Below are positions 45,936 to 53,396 of a DNA stretch of 64,000 nucleotides, one piece after another. Made by a program: the position numbers and the translations under genes. Position 1 is the first letter of the stretch, and every line of letters starts with the position of its first letter. The notes beneath the pieces were generated by a model that worked only from the letters and a program-made list of their open reading frames with translations, had not been told where the DNA came from and did no database searches. The stretch spans positions 62,001 to 126,000 of the forward strand of contig NZ_JVVM01000025.1 of NCBI RefSeq assembly GCF_001054325.1, in the 5' to 3' direction. Source of the stretch: Corynebacterium vitaeruminis. GTDB lineage: Bacteria > Actinomycetota > Actinomycetes > Mycobacteriales > Mycobacteriaceae.

Positions 45936-45994
45936 AATGGAACCGAATCCCCTTTTTTCGCGCCTAACAGTAATGAGAACTGTTTTTCGCGGGG
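45936..45994 (+). promoter_or_regulatory. Upstream element shared with the esx pair
   Basis: This repeats AATGGAACCGAAT and TTTTTCGCGCC, and has GTTTTTCGCGGG close to the next gene, matching 32153-32209. GGAAC resembles an ECF-sigma -35, but no matching GTT lies at the usual distance. Confidence 0.6.
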
Positions 45995-46008
45995 GAAGGG
46001 GATTTTTC

Positions 46009-46359
46009 GTGTCCGCAGATATTTTTGGAGGCAGTCGCGGCGGGTTCAGTAGCGGCGGGTTGCTGCATTTTTCGGAAGATGCAGTGACAGCGGCAGCCCG
46101 AGAGATTGAGCAGCGCGGCCGTGACGGTCATGAGCGGTGGGGAAACGCTCCCGATATCTCCGCGGCCGAATGTGGCCAGGGCTTTGCCACGCAGGGGTTT
46201 CGTCTGCAGCAGGCGGCAGCGCGGTTACGTGAGCACGGGCAGTCGATGTACGCGGGACTTGGCAATCATGCCCCGGCAGTGCGGGAGCAGTGGCGTGTCT
46301 TTGCAGGCTGTGACAGTGACGAGAGTACCAATCTCGGCGGAATCGAGGTGGTGAGCTGA
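46009..46359 (+). CDS. Small helical protein, candidate ESX-secreted substrate
   Basis: The 116-residue product is predicted to be a helical hairpin: helices at about 20-42 and 58-85 joined by a turn with ERWGNAP (W44). It has a Gly/Ser-rich start and two cysteines (C55, C100). It resembles WXG100/EspC-type proteins in size and layout, but I do not recognise a family. I chose the GTG at 46009 after GGGGGAAGGGG, not the longer frame from 45883, which would overlap hmgS. The next gene overlaps its stop (TGATG). Confidence 0.65.
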   Translation: MSADIFGGSRGGFSSGGLLHFSEDAVTAAAREIEQRGRDGHERWGNAPDISAAECGQGFATQGFRLQQAAARLREHGQSMYAGLGNHAPAVREQWRVFAGCDSDESTNLGGIEVVS

Positions 46360-47597
46360 TGCCATGGGTAGCTCGAATCATTCCGATATTGGTGCGTGTT
46401 ATCGGTCGCGGAGGGCGTATTGGCGCCAAGCGCGGGGTCGGTGGCATCGGTAAAAATCTGCCCAAAGTCTTAGAAAAGGCTCGGCGTGCCGACGGCTGGA
46501 AAGGAAGTGCTCTGTCCAAGTTCTCGGACACCGTAGGGTTGATAGCCTCCGCGATGACCATTGCTATGGCTTTCGATTGGGGCGGTTTGAAAGGCGATGC
46601 CGCTGATGCAGCCAAGGAACGCTGCGATAAAGCTGCGCAGGACTGCGCGACGCAGGATGAGCATTCTGCCGATGGTGCGGAGAGCGTCGGCGAGTGCAGC
46701 AAGAAAGTCGACGAAGTTCTCGAAGATTGCGAAAAGCAGGCCGAAGACATGGCCGAGCAAACCGACGGAATCCTCTCTCAGTGCGAAGCGCTTGTCGACG
46801 ATCCGGAGGTCGGCCCCGAAGCTGCAAACGTGGCTCAGCAGGTGTGTAACAGTCTCGTCGATTCCACCAGTCAGCTTTACGATGCGCGAAATACCTGTAT
46901 TGAACAGTGTCTTGACCAAGCAGCGGGTGACACCGAGTCTGCGGTGGTCGCCACCCCGCCTCAGCCTCCTGCCATCACTGCCAGTTCGGGTGCTACCTCG
47001 GCGGCCTGTGCAGAGGCGGCTGAGTCTGTGAGTGGCGAAGAAGCTACTGTGACCGCTGGCAACGGCGCTATCGCTGGAGGAATTGGGGTTGTTGCCAACG
47101 TTGATATTGGGATTGAGGCAGGCGTTGATGTCGGGATATCCGCTGGAGGTGCCATTGGTGCTATAGGTGCGGCCAGTATCGCCGGAATTGCGGGGGCTGT
47201 GGGCGTTGCAGGCAGTGTCGCATCCTCACTGCTCAACTTAGACATGTGCACGGAGACGGAAGAGCCAGTGTGCGAACCAGAACCAGAACCCGAACCTGAA
47301 CCGGAGGACTGCAAGCCAGAACCCGAACCAGAACCAGAACCAGAACCCGAACCAGAAAATGTTCCTGAGCCACCTCCTCCGGCTGAGAAACTAAAGCACT
47401 TGGGAATCGAGCTGCCACAGGAACCGCAGCCAGAACCACAACAGCCAGAACTACAAGTAGAGCCACAGCCCGAACCAGCTCAGGATTCGGCAGCGCCTGT
47501 GCAGGAATCCGCCTCAGCTGGGCCAGAGACCCCTGAGCCACCAAAGGCTCAGGAACTAGTAGGCGCTGTCAATTCGCCAACGGCAGGTGAGTGGTAG
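46359..47597 (+). CDS. Cys-rich protein with glycine-zipper segment and Glu-Pro repeat
   Basis: This 412-residue protein has no recognised family. It has hydrophobic-basic N-terminal segments (1-35 and 58-72, with GWKG at 46-49), a helical region with eight cysteines between 89 and 184, and four more at 217, 297, 305 and 318. A Gly/Ala/Ile-rich membrane-type stretch spans about 234-292 (GAIGAIGAASIAGIAGAVG). A Glu-Pro dipeptide repeat covers 306-333, then a Gln/Pro/Glu-rich tail. Twelve cysteines suggest oxidised, exported localisation. The start overlaps the preceding gene by one base. A secreted membrane-active ESX substrate is inference. Confidence 0.6.
   Translation: MPWVARIIPILVRVIGRGGRIGAKRGVGGIGKNLPKVLEKARRADGWKGSALSKFSDTVGLIASAMTIAMAFDWGGLKGDAADAAKERCDKAAQDCATQDEHSADGAESVGECSKKVDEVLEDCEKQAEDMAEQTDGILSQCEALVDDPEVGPEAANVAQQVCNSLVDSTSQLYDARNTCIEQCLDQAAGDTESAVVATPPQPPAITASSGATSAACAEAAESVSGEEATVTAGNGAIAGGIGVVANVDIGIEAGVDVGISAGGAIGAIGAASIAGIAGAVGVAGSVASSLLNLDMCTETEEPVCEPEPEPEPEPEDCKPEPEPEPEPEPEPENVPEPPPPAEKLKHLGIELPQEPQPEPQQPELQVEPQPEPAQDSAAPVQESASAGPETPEPPKAQELVGAVNSPTAGEW
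47270..47364 (+). repeat. Glu-Pro coding short tandem repeat
   Basis: The six-base unit GAACC(A/C/T) and its variants repeat about a dozen times, interrupted once by a GAGGACTGC segment (Glu-Asp-Cys). Such a tract can change length by slippage in steps of two residues without breaking the frame. Confidence 0.75.
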
Positions 47598-47878
47598 TGA
47601 GGAGTAACCATGCCGCGAAATATGACCGGATTGGACAGGCTTATTACGACACCGCCGCAGTGACCAGGCAGGAGTTTGACACCGCGATACAGAGGGCACA
47701 GAAAGAATTGCAGGGTTTGGAAGAGCGTCGTAAAGCGCGCGAAACTAAGGAGAGGGAGGTAGCAACGTGCGTCGAGAAGCGAGAAAAAACCACCCGCCCG
47801 AAGGGGACCGTTGCGCGGTTGTTCGGGCGAGCGGGGAAGGGAACGCCCTCGGTGAAGGCGATTAGGGGCGTGTCCTGA
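47591..47878 (+). CDS. Small basic coiled-coil protein
   Basis: The 95-residue product is highly charged, with a predicted coiled coil (about 25-60) and a basic C-terminus. It shows no membrane segment and no known family. The GTG at 47591 overlaps the preceding gene by seven bases, so it is part of the same three-gene operon; GTG at 47597 is an alternative start. It may be a chaperone or immunity-type partner of the upstream protein; this is only inferred from gene order. Confidence 0.5.
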   Translation: MVVRSNHAAKYDRIGQAYYDTAAVTRQEFDTAIQRAQKELQGLEERRKARETKEREVATCVEKREKTTRPKGTVARLFGRAGKGTPSVKAIRGVS

Positions 47879-47893
47879 GGCGTGGCTTAGTGA

Positions 47894-48772
47894 CTACTTG
47901 CCGGGAATCAGTGAGTGCTCCGGGTTTTCCGGCAGCTCCTTGATTAGCCACTCCATGTCGCGGTTAGTCGTGCCCTTGATAGTGGTGGTCGGATCTGCGA
48001 AATCCGAGTACTTCTTGTCGCCGCCGACTGTGGCCAGCAGGAAGCCCGTGAGGGCTGCGCGTGCAACCTCCTGGTACTTCACCTTGGAGGACGAGAAGCC
48101 CGCTAGACGACGGAGAAGCGTCGTCTCCGAGAAGCCGCCCTGGTCGGCCTTGTCGACTTCGCGGTAGACGACATCGCCCTTCCACTGAACTGCCAAGCGA
48201 GCCGGGTTACCGCGATCGAGCCACTGATCTTCACCGGGAGCCAGGATGAGCCCCGGAGCCGAGACATTGGTGGCAGCGGCGGTGGAGGAAGGTGCAGTGG
48301 TTGCGGGGAAGACGCAGCCAACTCCGGAAATGAGGTCGTGACCGGCAGCGGCGAGGACGGCTACGCCAGCGCCCATGCCGTGACCGGCAACGCCGAGCTT
48401 CTTCGGGTGGACGACGACTTTGCCCTCACCAAGGCGGACACCAGCGAGAATCTGGAGCGCTGTTTCCAAATCATTGGCGAGACCACGGTGATTTGCCACG
48501 ATGCCATTTTCCGTATCCGGAGCAGCGACCGCGATGCCCCACGAAGCTAGGTGACGCAGCGTGGCGTGGTACTCCTCAATCGGTGTACGCCAATCGTGTG
48601 CGAAGGCGATACCGGGGATGCCATTGCCCTCGGCAGGCGTGTAGACCTTTCCCGGCAGGCCGGTAAAGGCGAGGTCACCGACCATGACGCGGTGCGGTCC
48701 ACGCTTGGAAAGATTAGATGTCAGAGTCTTCAAGTTGTCAGCCACAGTGAATAGCTTATCTATAAGGTGCAT
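47894..48772 (-). CDS. Alpha/beta-hydrolase-like protein lacking the nucleophile serine
   Basis: The 292-residue protein has the alpha/beta hydrolase layout of the dienelactone-hydrolase and PET-hydrolase type (AFAHDWRTP near the oxyanion loop, GLANDLETALQIL). The nucleophile elbow reads GHGMGAG, with glycine where the serine should be; the codon is clearly GGC. Classical hydrolysis is therefore unlikely, and a binding or scaffold role is possible. The ATG at 48772 has AAAGG directly before it. It is divergent from glmS. Confidence 0.75.
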   Translation of the reverse strand: MHLIDKLFTVADNLKTLTSNLSKRGPHRVMVGDLAFTGLPGKVYTPAEGNGIPGIAFAHDWRTPIEEYHATLRHLASWGIAVAAPDTENGIVANHRGLANDLETALQILAGVRLGEGKVVVHPKKLGVAGHGMGAGVAVLAAAGHDLISGVGCVFPATTAPSSTAAATNVSAPGLILAPGEDQWLDRGNPARLAVQWKGDVVYREVDKADQGGFSETTLLRRLAGFSSSKVKYQEVARAALTGFLLATVGGDKKYSDFADPTTTIKGTTNRDMEWLIKELPENPEHSLIPGK

Positions 48773-48843
48773 ACCTTTGCTGAAAAAGTGTCAGGATGAG
48801 CGAGAATGTCTATTTCGTTATGACGATTATCTGCTTTGCGGGT

Positions 48844-48849
48844 TATTCT
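48844..48849 (+). promoter_or_regulatory. -10 element of a leaderless glmS promoter
   Basis: TATTCT ends seven bases before the glmS ATG, and TGACGA lies 17 bases upstream (48821-48826). A leaderless mRNA leaves no room for a glmS ribozyme. Confidence 0.45.
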
Positions 48850-48856
48850 GTAGGGC

Positions 48857-50731
48857 ATGTGTGGAATCGTTGGATATGTGGGCCATCAGCCCGCCCTGGA
48901 TATTGCTGTCGATGCACTACGACGCATGGAATACCGCGGCTATGACTCTGCTGGTGTTGCCATTGTCGACAATCAGGGGCATATCACTGTAGAGAAGAAG
49001 GCCGGTAAGCTCGCCAACCTCGAGGCAGCCCTCGACACGAAGGGGCGCGACAAAATCACCGGAACCACCGGAATTGGGCACACCCGTTGGGCTACCCACG
49101 GGCGCCCGATTGATGAGAACGCCCACCCACACCAGTCGTTTGACGGCAAAGTGGCTATCGTTCACAACGGCATCATCGAGAACTTTGCTCCGCTGCGCCA
49201 GGAGCTGGAGGATGCCGGCATTGAGCTGAAGTCCGAAACCGACTCCGAGGTCGCCGCGCACATGCTGGCCCGCGCCATGGACGGTTCAGACGGCGGATCT
49301 ACCGCTGGCGATTTCGAGGCCTCCGCGCTGGCCGTGCTCAACCGCCTTGAGGGTGCGTTCACGCTGCTGTTTACTCACGCAGATCACCCGGATCGCATCA
49401 TCGCAGCTCGTCGTTCCACTCCGCTGATTATTGGTGTGGGCGAAAACGAAATGTTCCTCGGCTCTGACGTTGCGGCTTTCATCGCGCACACCCGCGAGGC
49501 CGTGGAGCTGGGTCAGGACAACGTCGTCATTATCACCGCAGATGACTACCGCATTCTGGATTTCGCCGGCAACGAGCAGCAGGGCCGCCCATTCACCATC
49601 GACTGGGATCTCGCCGCAGCCGAAAAGGGCGGCTACGACTCCTTCATGATGAAGGAAATCCACGAGCAGGCCGCCGCTGTTCGCGATACGTTGGCCGGTC
49701 ACCTCGTTGATGGCCGTATTGTTCTCGATGAGTCCCGTCTGAGCGACCAGGATTTGCGTGACATAGAGAAGGTCTTCGTCGTCGCCTGTGGTACCGCATA
49801 CCACTCCGGCCTGTTGGCCAAGTACGCCATTGAGCACTGGGTTCGTATCCCGGTCGAGATCGAGGTCGCGTCCGAGTTCCGCTACCGCGATCCGGTGCTG
49901 GACCGCCAGACGCTGGTGGTCGCCATTTCGCAGTCGGGTGAGACCGCCGACACCCTCGAGGCTGTGCGCCATGCAAAGAGCCAGGGCGCTCGCGTGCTGG
50001 CTGTGTGTAATACCAACGGTGCGCAGATTCCGCGTGAGTCCGACGCTGTGCTCTACACGCACGCTGGCCCGGAGATTGGTGTTGCTGCAACTAAGTCCTT
50101 CCTGGCGCAGGTAGCTGCAAACTACTTGGTTGGATTGGCTCTTGCACAGGCACGCGGCACTAAGTACCCGGATGAGGTCACCCGTGAGTTTGAAGAGCTG
50201 GAGACCATCCCAGCACTGATTGACAAGGTCGTCGCCAAGGGCGATGAGTTCATCGACATGGCCAAGGAAATCGGTGCTATTCCGACGATGCTCTTCCTCG
50301 GCCGACACGTTGGCTTCCCAGTCGCACTTGAGGGCGCGCTGAAGCTCAAGGAGCTCGCCTACATTCACGCAGAGGGGTTCCCGGCAGGTGAACTCAAGCA
50401 TGGCCCGATTGCCCTCATTGAGGACAATCTTCCGGTCGTCGTCGTAGTGCCGTCGCCGAAGGGGCGCGCCGTGCTGCACTCCAAGATTGTCTCCAACATC
50501 CAGGAGATTCGTGCTCGTGGCGCCAAGACCATCGTGATTGCCGAAGAAGGGGATCAGTCGGTGGTTCCGTTTGCGAACTACCTGATTGAGATTCCGGAGA
50601 CGTCCACGCTGCTCCAGCCGTTGTTGTCCACGATTCCGCTGCAGTTCCTCGCAGCTGAGATTGCCCGCCAGTGCGGTAACGAGGACATCGATAAGCCGCG
50701 CAACCTGGCTAAGTCAGTCACCGTCGAGTAG
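48857..50731 (+). CDS. glmS: Glutamine-fructose-6-phosphate aminotransferase (isomerising)
   Basis: GlmS makes glucosamine 6-phosphate from fructose 6-phosphate and glutamine, the first step to UDP-GlcNAc. The 624-residue protein has the N-terminal glutaminase domain with the catalytic Cys2 (MCGIVGYVG), GHTRWATHG and HNGIIENF, then two SIS domains (SQSGETADTLEAV; CGTAYHSGLLAKYAIE) and the C-terminal KSVTVE. It appears leaderless. Its last 18 bases overlap the convergent HNH gene. Confidence 0.98.
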   Translation: MCGIVGYVGHQPALDIAVDALRRMEYRGYDSAGVAIVDNQGHITVEKKAGKLANLEAALDTKGRDKITGTTGIGHTRWATHGRPIDENAHPHQSFDGKVAIVHNGIIENFAPLRQELEDAGIELKSETDSEVAAHMLARAMDGSDGGSTAGDFEASALAVLNRLEGAFTLLFTHADHPDRIIAARRSTPLIIGVGENEMFLGSDVAAFIAHTREAVELGQDNVVIITADDYRILDFAGNEQQGRPFTIDWDLAAAEKGGYDSFMMKEIHEQAAAVRDTLAGHLVDGRIVLDESRLSDQDLRDIEKVFVVACGTAYHSGLLAKYAIEHWVRIPVEIEVASEFRYRDPVLDRQTLVVAISQSGETADTLEAVRHAKSQGARVLAVCNTNGAQIPRESDAVLYTHAGPEIGVAATKSFLAQVAANYLVGLALAQARGTKYPDEVTREFEELETIPALIDKVVAKGDEFIDMAKEIGAIPTMLFLGRHVGFPVALEGALKLKELAYIHAEGFPAGELKHGPIALIEDNLPVVVVVPSPKGRAVLHSKIVSNIQEIRARGAKTIVIAEEGDQSVVPFANYLIEIPETSTLLQPLLSTIPLQFLAAEIARQCGNEDIDKPRNLAKSVTVE

Positions 50732-52066
50732 TTCGTCCTGCTTTCGTCGGTACTGTTCAATTTCCGCATCGAGTTCTTCATCCGTGAGGGACTCGATGCG
50801 TTTTGCTTCTTCCTCGGATAGCTCCCAGACCTCATCGGATACGTGGAAAAATGACAACATCCAATCGAGGTTGCGTTTCTGAATCGTCTTCATCTTCCGC
50901 GTCACGCGCTGAGGAAAAGTTTGCTTGCCGACGTTCTTTAGCGGCCCAACCGGAACGCTAGTCGCGGTGTCCCCATCACGGGAAGTCCACACTTCCGTTC
51001 CGTCGGGGTATCTGTCGATGTCCCAGCCCTCGTGTGTTTTTAGGTTGTGGTGTCGGCGGCAGAGACAGTGCAGATTCTCCGTGTCGGTTGGCCCGCCCTG
51101 CTCGGGATTGTCGTGGTTGTACGGCTGAATATGGTCCAGGTCGCACTTGGTGGCGGGGACATCGCAGCCGGGGAAGCGGCAGATGCCATCGCGACCGCGT
51201 ACGCGAGCCACCTGGCTCTCGGTGGGGCGGTAGCCGTCGACCTTGCTGTCGGCGGAGATACGGATGTGAGTTGCGCGGGCAAGCCATTCTTCGGTTGCCA
51301 CCTCGCTCAACCAACCGACACCGTCGATCCATGCTGGCCCACCGCCGACCTCGCGGTAGACATTGATGACAATTTCGGCATTGGTCGAATTCTGCGCCAG
51401 CTGTAGTAGCGCTTCCGCCTGCGTGCACTGTTCACCGCGATTGACTGCGGTGTTGCGAATCCCCTGGATCCTGGCCATGAGCTCGGTCGCGCGGTCGTTT
51501 TCAAGAATTGCTGTGACCTTTTTGTGCTTGCCATCGCCCGTGTCTGCGAGTGCGACTGCTTCGCCCTCTGGAACCCGTTGGGTGCCGTCGTTGCGGGCGC
51601 AGTCGTTGTACTCAGAAACCAAGTCGCCGATTTGGCGAGACAGCGTGTAGACACCGATCATCGCTTGTCGAGGTCGAGTCGGAGTGAGTATTTCCAAAAG
51701 ATGCGGCTCCACAGTGTCGAACTGGTCTGGCGATAGCCCGGCAACACCATTGGCAATGGCGCGGAGATGGGCAAGCGAGAAACAGAAGGTGGATTCAATG
51801 AGAGCCCGGATTTTTGGCAAGCGTTCGAACATAAGTGCAATTTCGCACAGTGTAGAGCACTTGCCGCGGCTAAGGCCAGTTCGAATGCTTACGCGGGCGA
51901 GATGGTGATTGACGTCGACCTCGTCACCGGGAGCGCAGATATCGATGAGCTGAAGATCCGCAGCGTTGATGGCACGAGCCGCGGTGCTGATGGGATCGTC
52001 GGGTTGTTGGTTAGCCCATGAGGGCTTTTGACCTGGTTCTGGAAGTTCTGTGGGCGGCGATGACAT
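50714..52066 (-). CDS. Second DUF222-type HNH endonuclease domain protein
   Basis: This 450-residue protein has an N-terminal DUF222 domain and a C-terminal HNH motif with full zinc-finger-type cysteines (CRFPGCDVPATKCDLDHI, then CRRHHNLKTHEG). It is better preserved than the paralogue at 8652-10223, which lacks the first Cys pair. Role unknown. AGGGGGAT precedes the ATG. A strong promoter lies about 150 bases upstream. The last 18 bases overlap glmS. Confidence 0.85.
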   Translation of the reverse strand: MSSPPTELPEPGQKPSWANQQPDDPISTAARAINAADLQLIDICAPGDEVDVNHHLARVSIRTGLSRGKCSTLCEIALMFERLPKIRALIESTFCFSLAHLRAIANGVAGLSPDQFDTVEPHLLEILTPTRPRQAMIGVYTLSRQIGDLVSEYNDCARNDGTQRVPEGEAVALADTGDGKHKKVTAILENDRATELMARIQGIRNTAVNRGEQCTQAEALLQLAQNSTNAEIVINVYREVGGGPAWIDGVGWLSEVATEEWLARATHIRISADSKVDGYRPTESQVARVRGRDGICRFPGCDVPATKCDLDHIQPYNHDNPEQGGPTDTENLHCLCRRHHNLKTHEGWDIDRYPDGTEVWTSRDGDTATSVPVGPLKNVGKQTFPQRVTRKMKTIQKRNLDWMLSFFHVSDEVWELSEEEAKRIESLTDEELDAEIEQYRRKQDELLDGD

Positions 52067-52216
52067 TGGTTATCCCCCTGATTACTACGTGTCCGCCGGA
52101 GAATTGAAGATTGAGTGCTGTGAAGGGGAGAGGCGGGGGAAGACTGTTTCAATCAACCCCGTAAATCCTGCACACCCGACAAAGAACTTGTACCTACAAA
52201 TTTTCCCTACAACTTA

Positions 52217-52244
52217 ATCGTACGCCTGTTTGAAGAGTAGTCAA
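52217..52244 (-). promoter_or_regulatory. Promoter of the second HNH gene
   Basis: On the minus strand TTGACT (52244-52239) and TACGAT (52222-52217) are 16 bases apart. The leader to the ATG at 52066 would be about 145 bases. Confidence 0.55.
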
Positions 52245-52249
52245 TAGAG

Positions 52250-52270
52250 TTTTAGAAATATGTTCTAAAA
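52250..52270. repeat. AT-rich perfect inverted repeat
   Basis: TTTTAGAA and TTCTAAAA pair around ATATG, 14 bases after the lipase stop and just upstream of the HNH promoter. It may be a weak terminator of the lipase gene or an operator of the HNH gene. Confidence 0.5.
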
Positions 52271-52283
52271 ATCTCGTGCTGAA

Positions 52284-53372
52284 CTAGGTCCGCCCCCTCC
52301 GTCCGACCCTCCTCGGCAGAGCGCCGTACATAGGCAGGACTCGCTGTCGCAGATGCTGCGGGGTTTGTTTGTTGACCGTCGAGTTCGGGGCGTCATCAGC
52401 CTCCGTGACACCGTCCCCAGTGCAGTCCAGCTCGTCCAGGAAATCGTGAATTCGCTCGAGCGTATTGGGGGAGTAGAGCAGTGCAAGGTGGTCGGACCAG
52501 TCGCCACCACCGGTGGCGTTGTTGACGTTCGTAATGAGGTGCCCCTCTTGTTCTGGCAAAAAGGCGCCGGTCCACGGGCGAACAACAGTGTCGAAAGGAG
52601 TGCCAATGTTCAGGTAGTGCGGGCCACGTCGGGTAATGCCACGCGCTGCGCGGTTCAGAGTCGCAATATAGTCAGAGTCCAGCAGCTGTTGAACGCAGGC
52701 GCGGCCGACAAGGCGGTCGACGAGCTTGTGTAGCGGTAATCCATATCGCTCCAGCACACTGAGTGTCCGGCGCATGCCCCACGCAGTAGTGCCGCGATGG
52801 TTTCCCGCAAGCGAGATGACTGCCCGCACGGGGCTGTTGTCGGAGGCGAACTGCTCGGCGTCTTCTTCGTTGAGGCCATGGTTGAGGGCGTCGTCGTAAA
52901 GCGAATCGATGCTCGCGTTGGCGTAACTGCGACAGTGCAGTCCGCCCTGGGAATGGCCGATGAGGTCGATGCGGGGTAGGGAGAGTTGGGCTCGGAAGCG
53001 GTCGAGAAGGTCGGTGACTTCGGCGAGCGCATCGCTCAAATCGGTGGTGGCTTTGACGCTGTGCAGACGGCTGACCAGCGCGCCGGGGTCTGAGCCGTAA
53101 TCGAGTGAGAACACAGGTCGGCTCCTGGCGAGGAACGGTCCCAGCATGGCGAAGGAGTTGAACGAGTTCATCCAGGTGCCGTGAACCAGGACAATCGGCG
53201 TGCGACCGCCGTAGTTGTCCAGGTCGGGAGTGACTTTGCCGTCGAGGATTTCGCGGACGTCCTGCACACCGTGGGGGAGCCATTCGGGATGACGCAGCGA
53301 ACGAAGGTATGCCTGCGGAAAGGCGCGCAGTAGAGGGCCGAAAACTCGAGTGCTCGGGGAGTAGTCATCCAT
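52284..53372 (-). CDS. Alpha/beta-hydrolase lipase-like protein
   Basis: The 362-residue product has the triacylglycerol-lipase layout: oxyanion loop LVHGTWMNS, nucleophile elbow IGHSQGG, and a late histidine region (GGDWSDHLALLYSP). No signal peptide is evident, so it may be cytoplasmic or exported by another route. The long frame to 53672 runs through nnrD; the ATG at 53372 (MDDYSPSTRVFG) is preferred, with the -10-like TACGAT eight bases before it. It is divergent from nnrD. Confidence 0.8.
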   Translation of the reverse strand: MDDYSPSTRVFGPLLRAFPQAYLRSLRHPEWLPHGVQDVREILDGKVTPDLDNYGGRTPIVLVHGTWMNSFNSFAMLGPFLARSRPVFSLDYGSDPGALVSRLHSVKATTDLSDALAEVTDLLDRFRAQLSLPRIDLIGHSQGGLHCRSYANASIDSLYDDALNHGLNEEDAEQFASDNSPVRAVISLAGNHRGTTAWGMRRTLSVLERYGLPLHKLVDRLVGRACVQQLLDSDYIATLNRAARGITRRGPHYLNIGTPFDTVVRPWTGAFLPEQEGHLITNVNNATGGGDWSDHLALLYSPNTLERIHDFLDELDCTGDGVTEADDAPNSTVNKQTPQHLRQRVLPMYGALPRRVGRRGRT

Positions 53373-53396
53373 AGGGGCTAATCGTAGGCTGGGTTT
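53373..53396. promoter_or_regulatory. Overlapping divergent promoters for the lipase and nnrD
   Basis: Only 24 bases separate the two start codons. TACGAT on the minus strand (53386-53381) ends eight bases before one ATG, and TAGGCT on the plus strand (53385-53390) ends six bases before the other. The two -10 elements share two bases, and neither gene has a ribosome binding site. Confidence 0.5.

Noticed and set aside
45936..45994. ECF sigma factor promoter
   Set aside because: GGAAC is present in both copies of the element, but neither has a GTT at the usual 17-19 base distance, so I keep it as an unassigned element.
47270..47364. CRISPR array
   Set aside because: The repeats are short, contiguous and lie in frame inside a coding region, with no spacers; no CRISPR-like array was seen anywhere in the window.
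48773..48856. Possible glmS ribozyme riboswitch
   Set aside because: The gap is only 84 bases, and the -10 element lies seven bases before the start codon, so the mRNA has no leader to form the ribozyme.
52250..52270. SOS-box-like inverted repeat
   Set aside because: The arms TAGAA and TTCTA are separated by five bases and lack the TCGAA/TTCGA ends expected for a corynebacterial LexA site.
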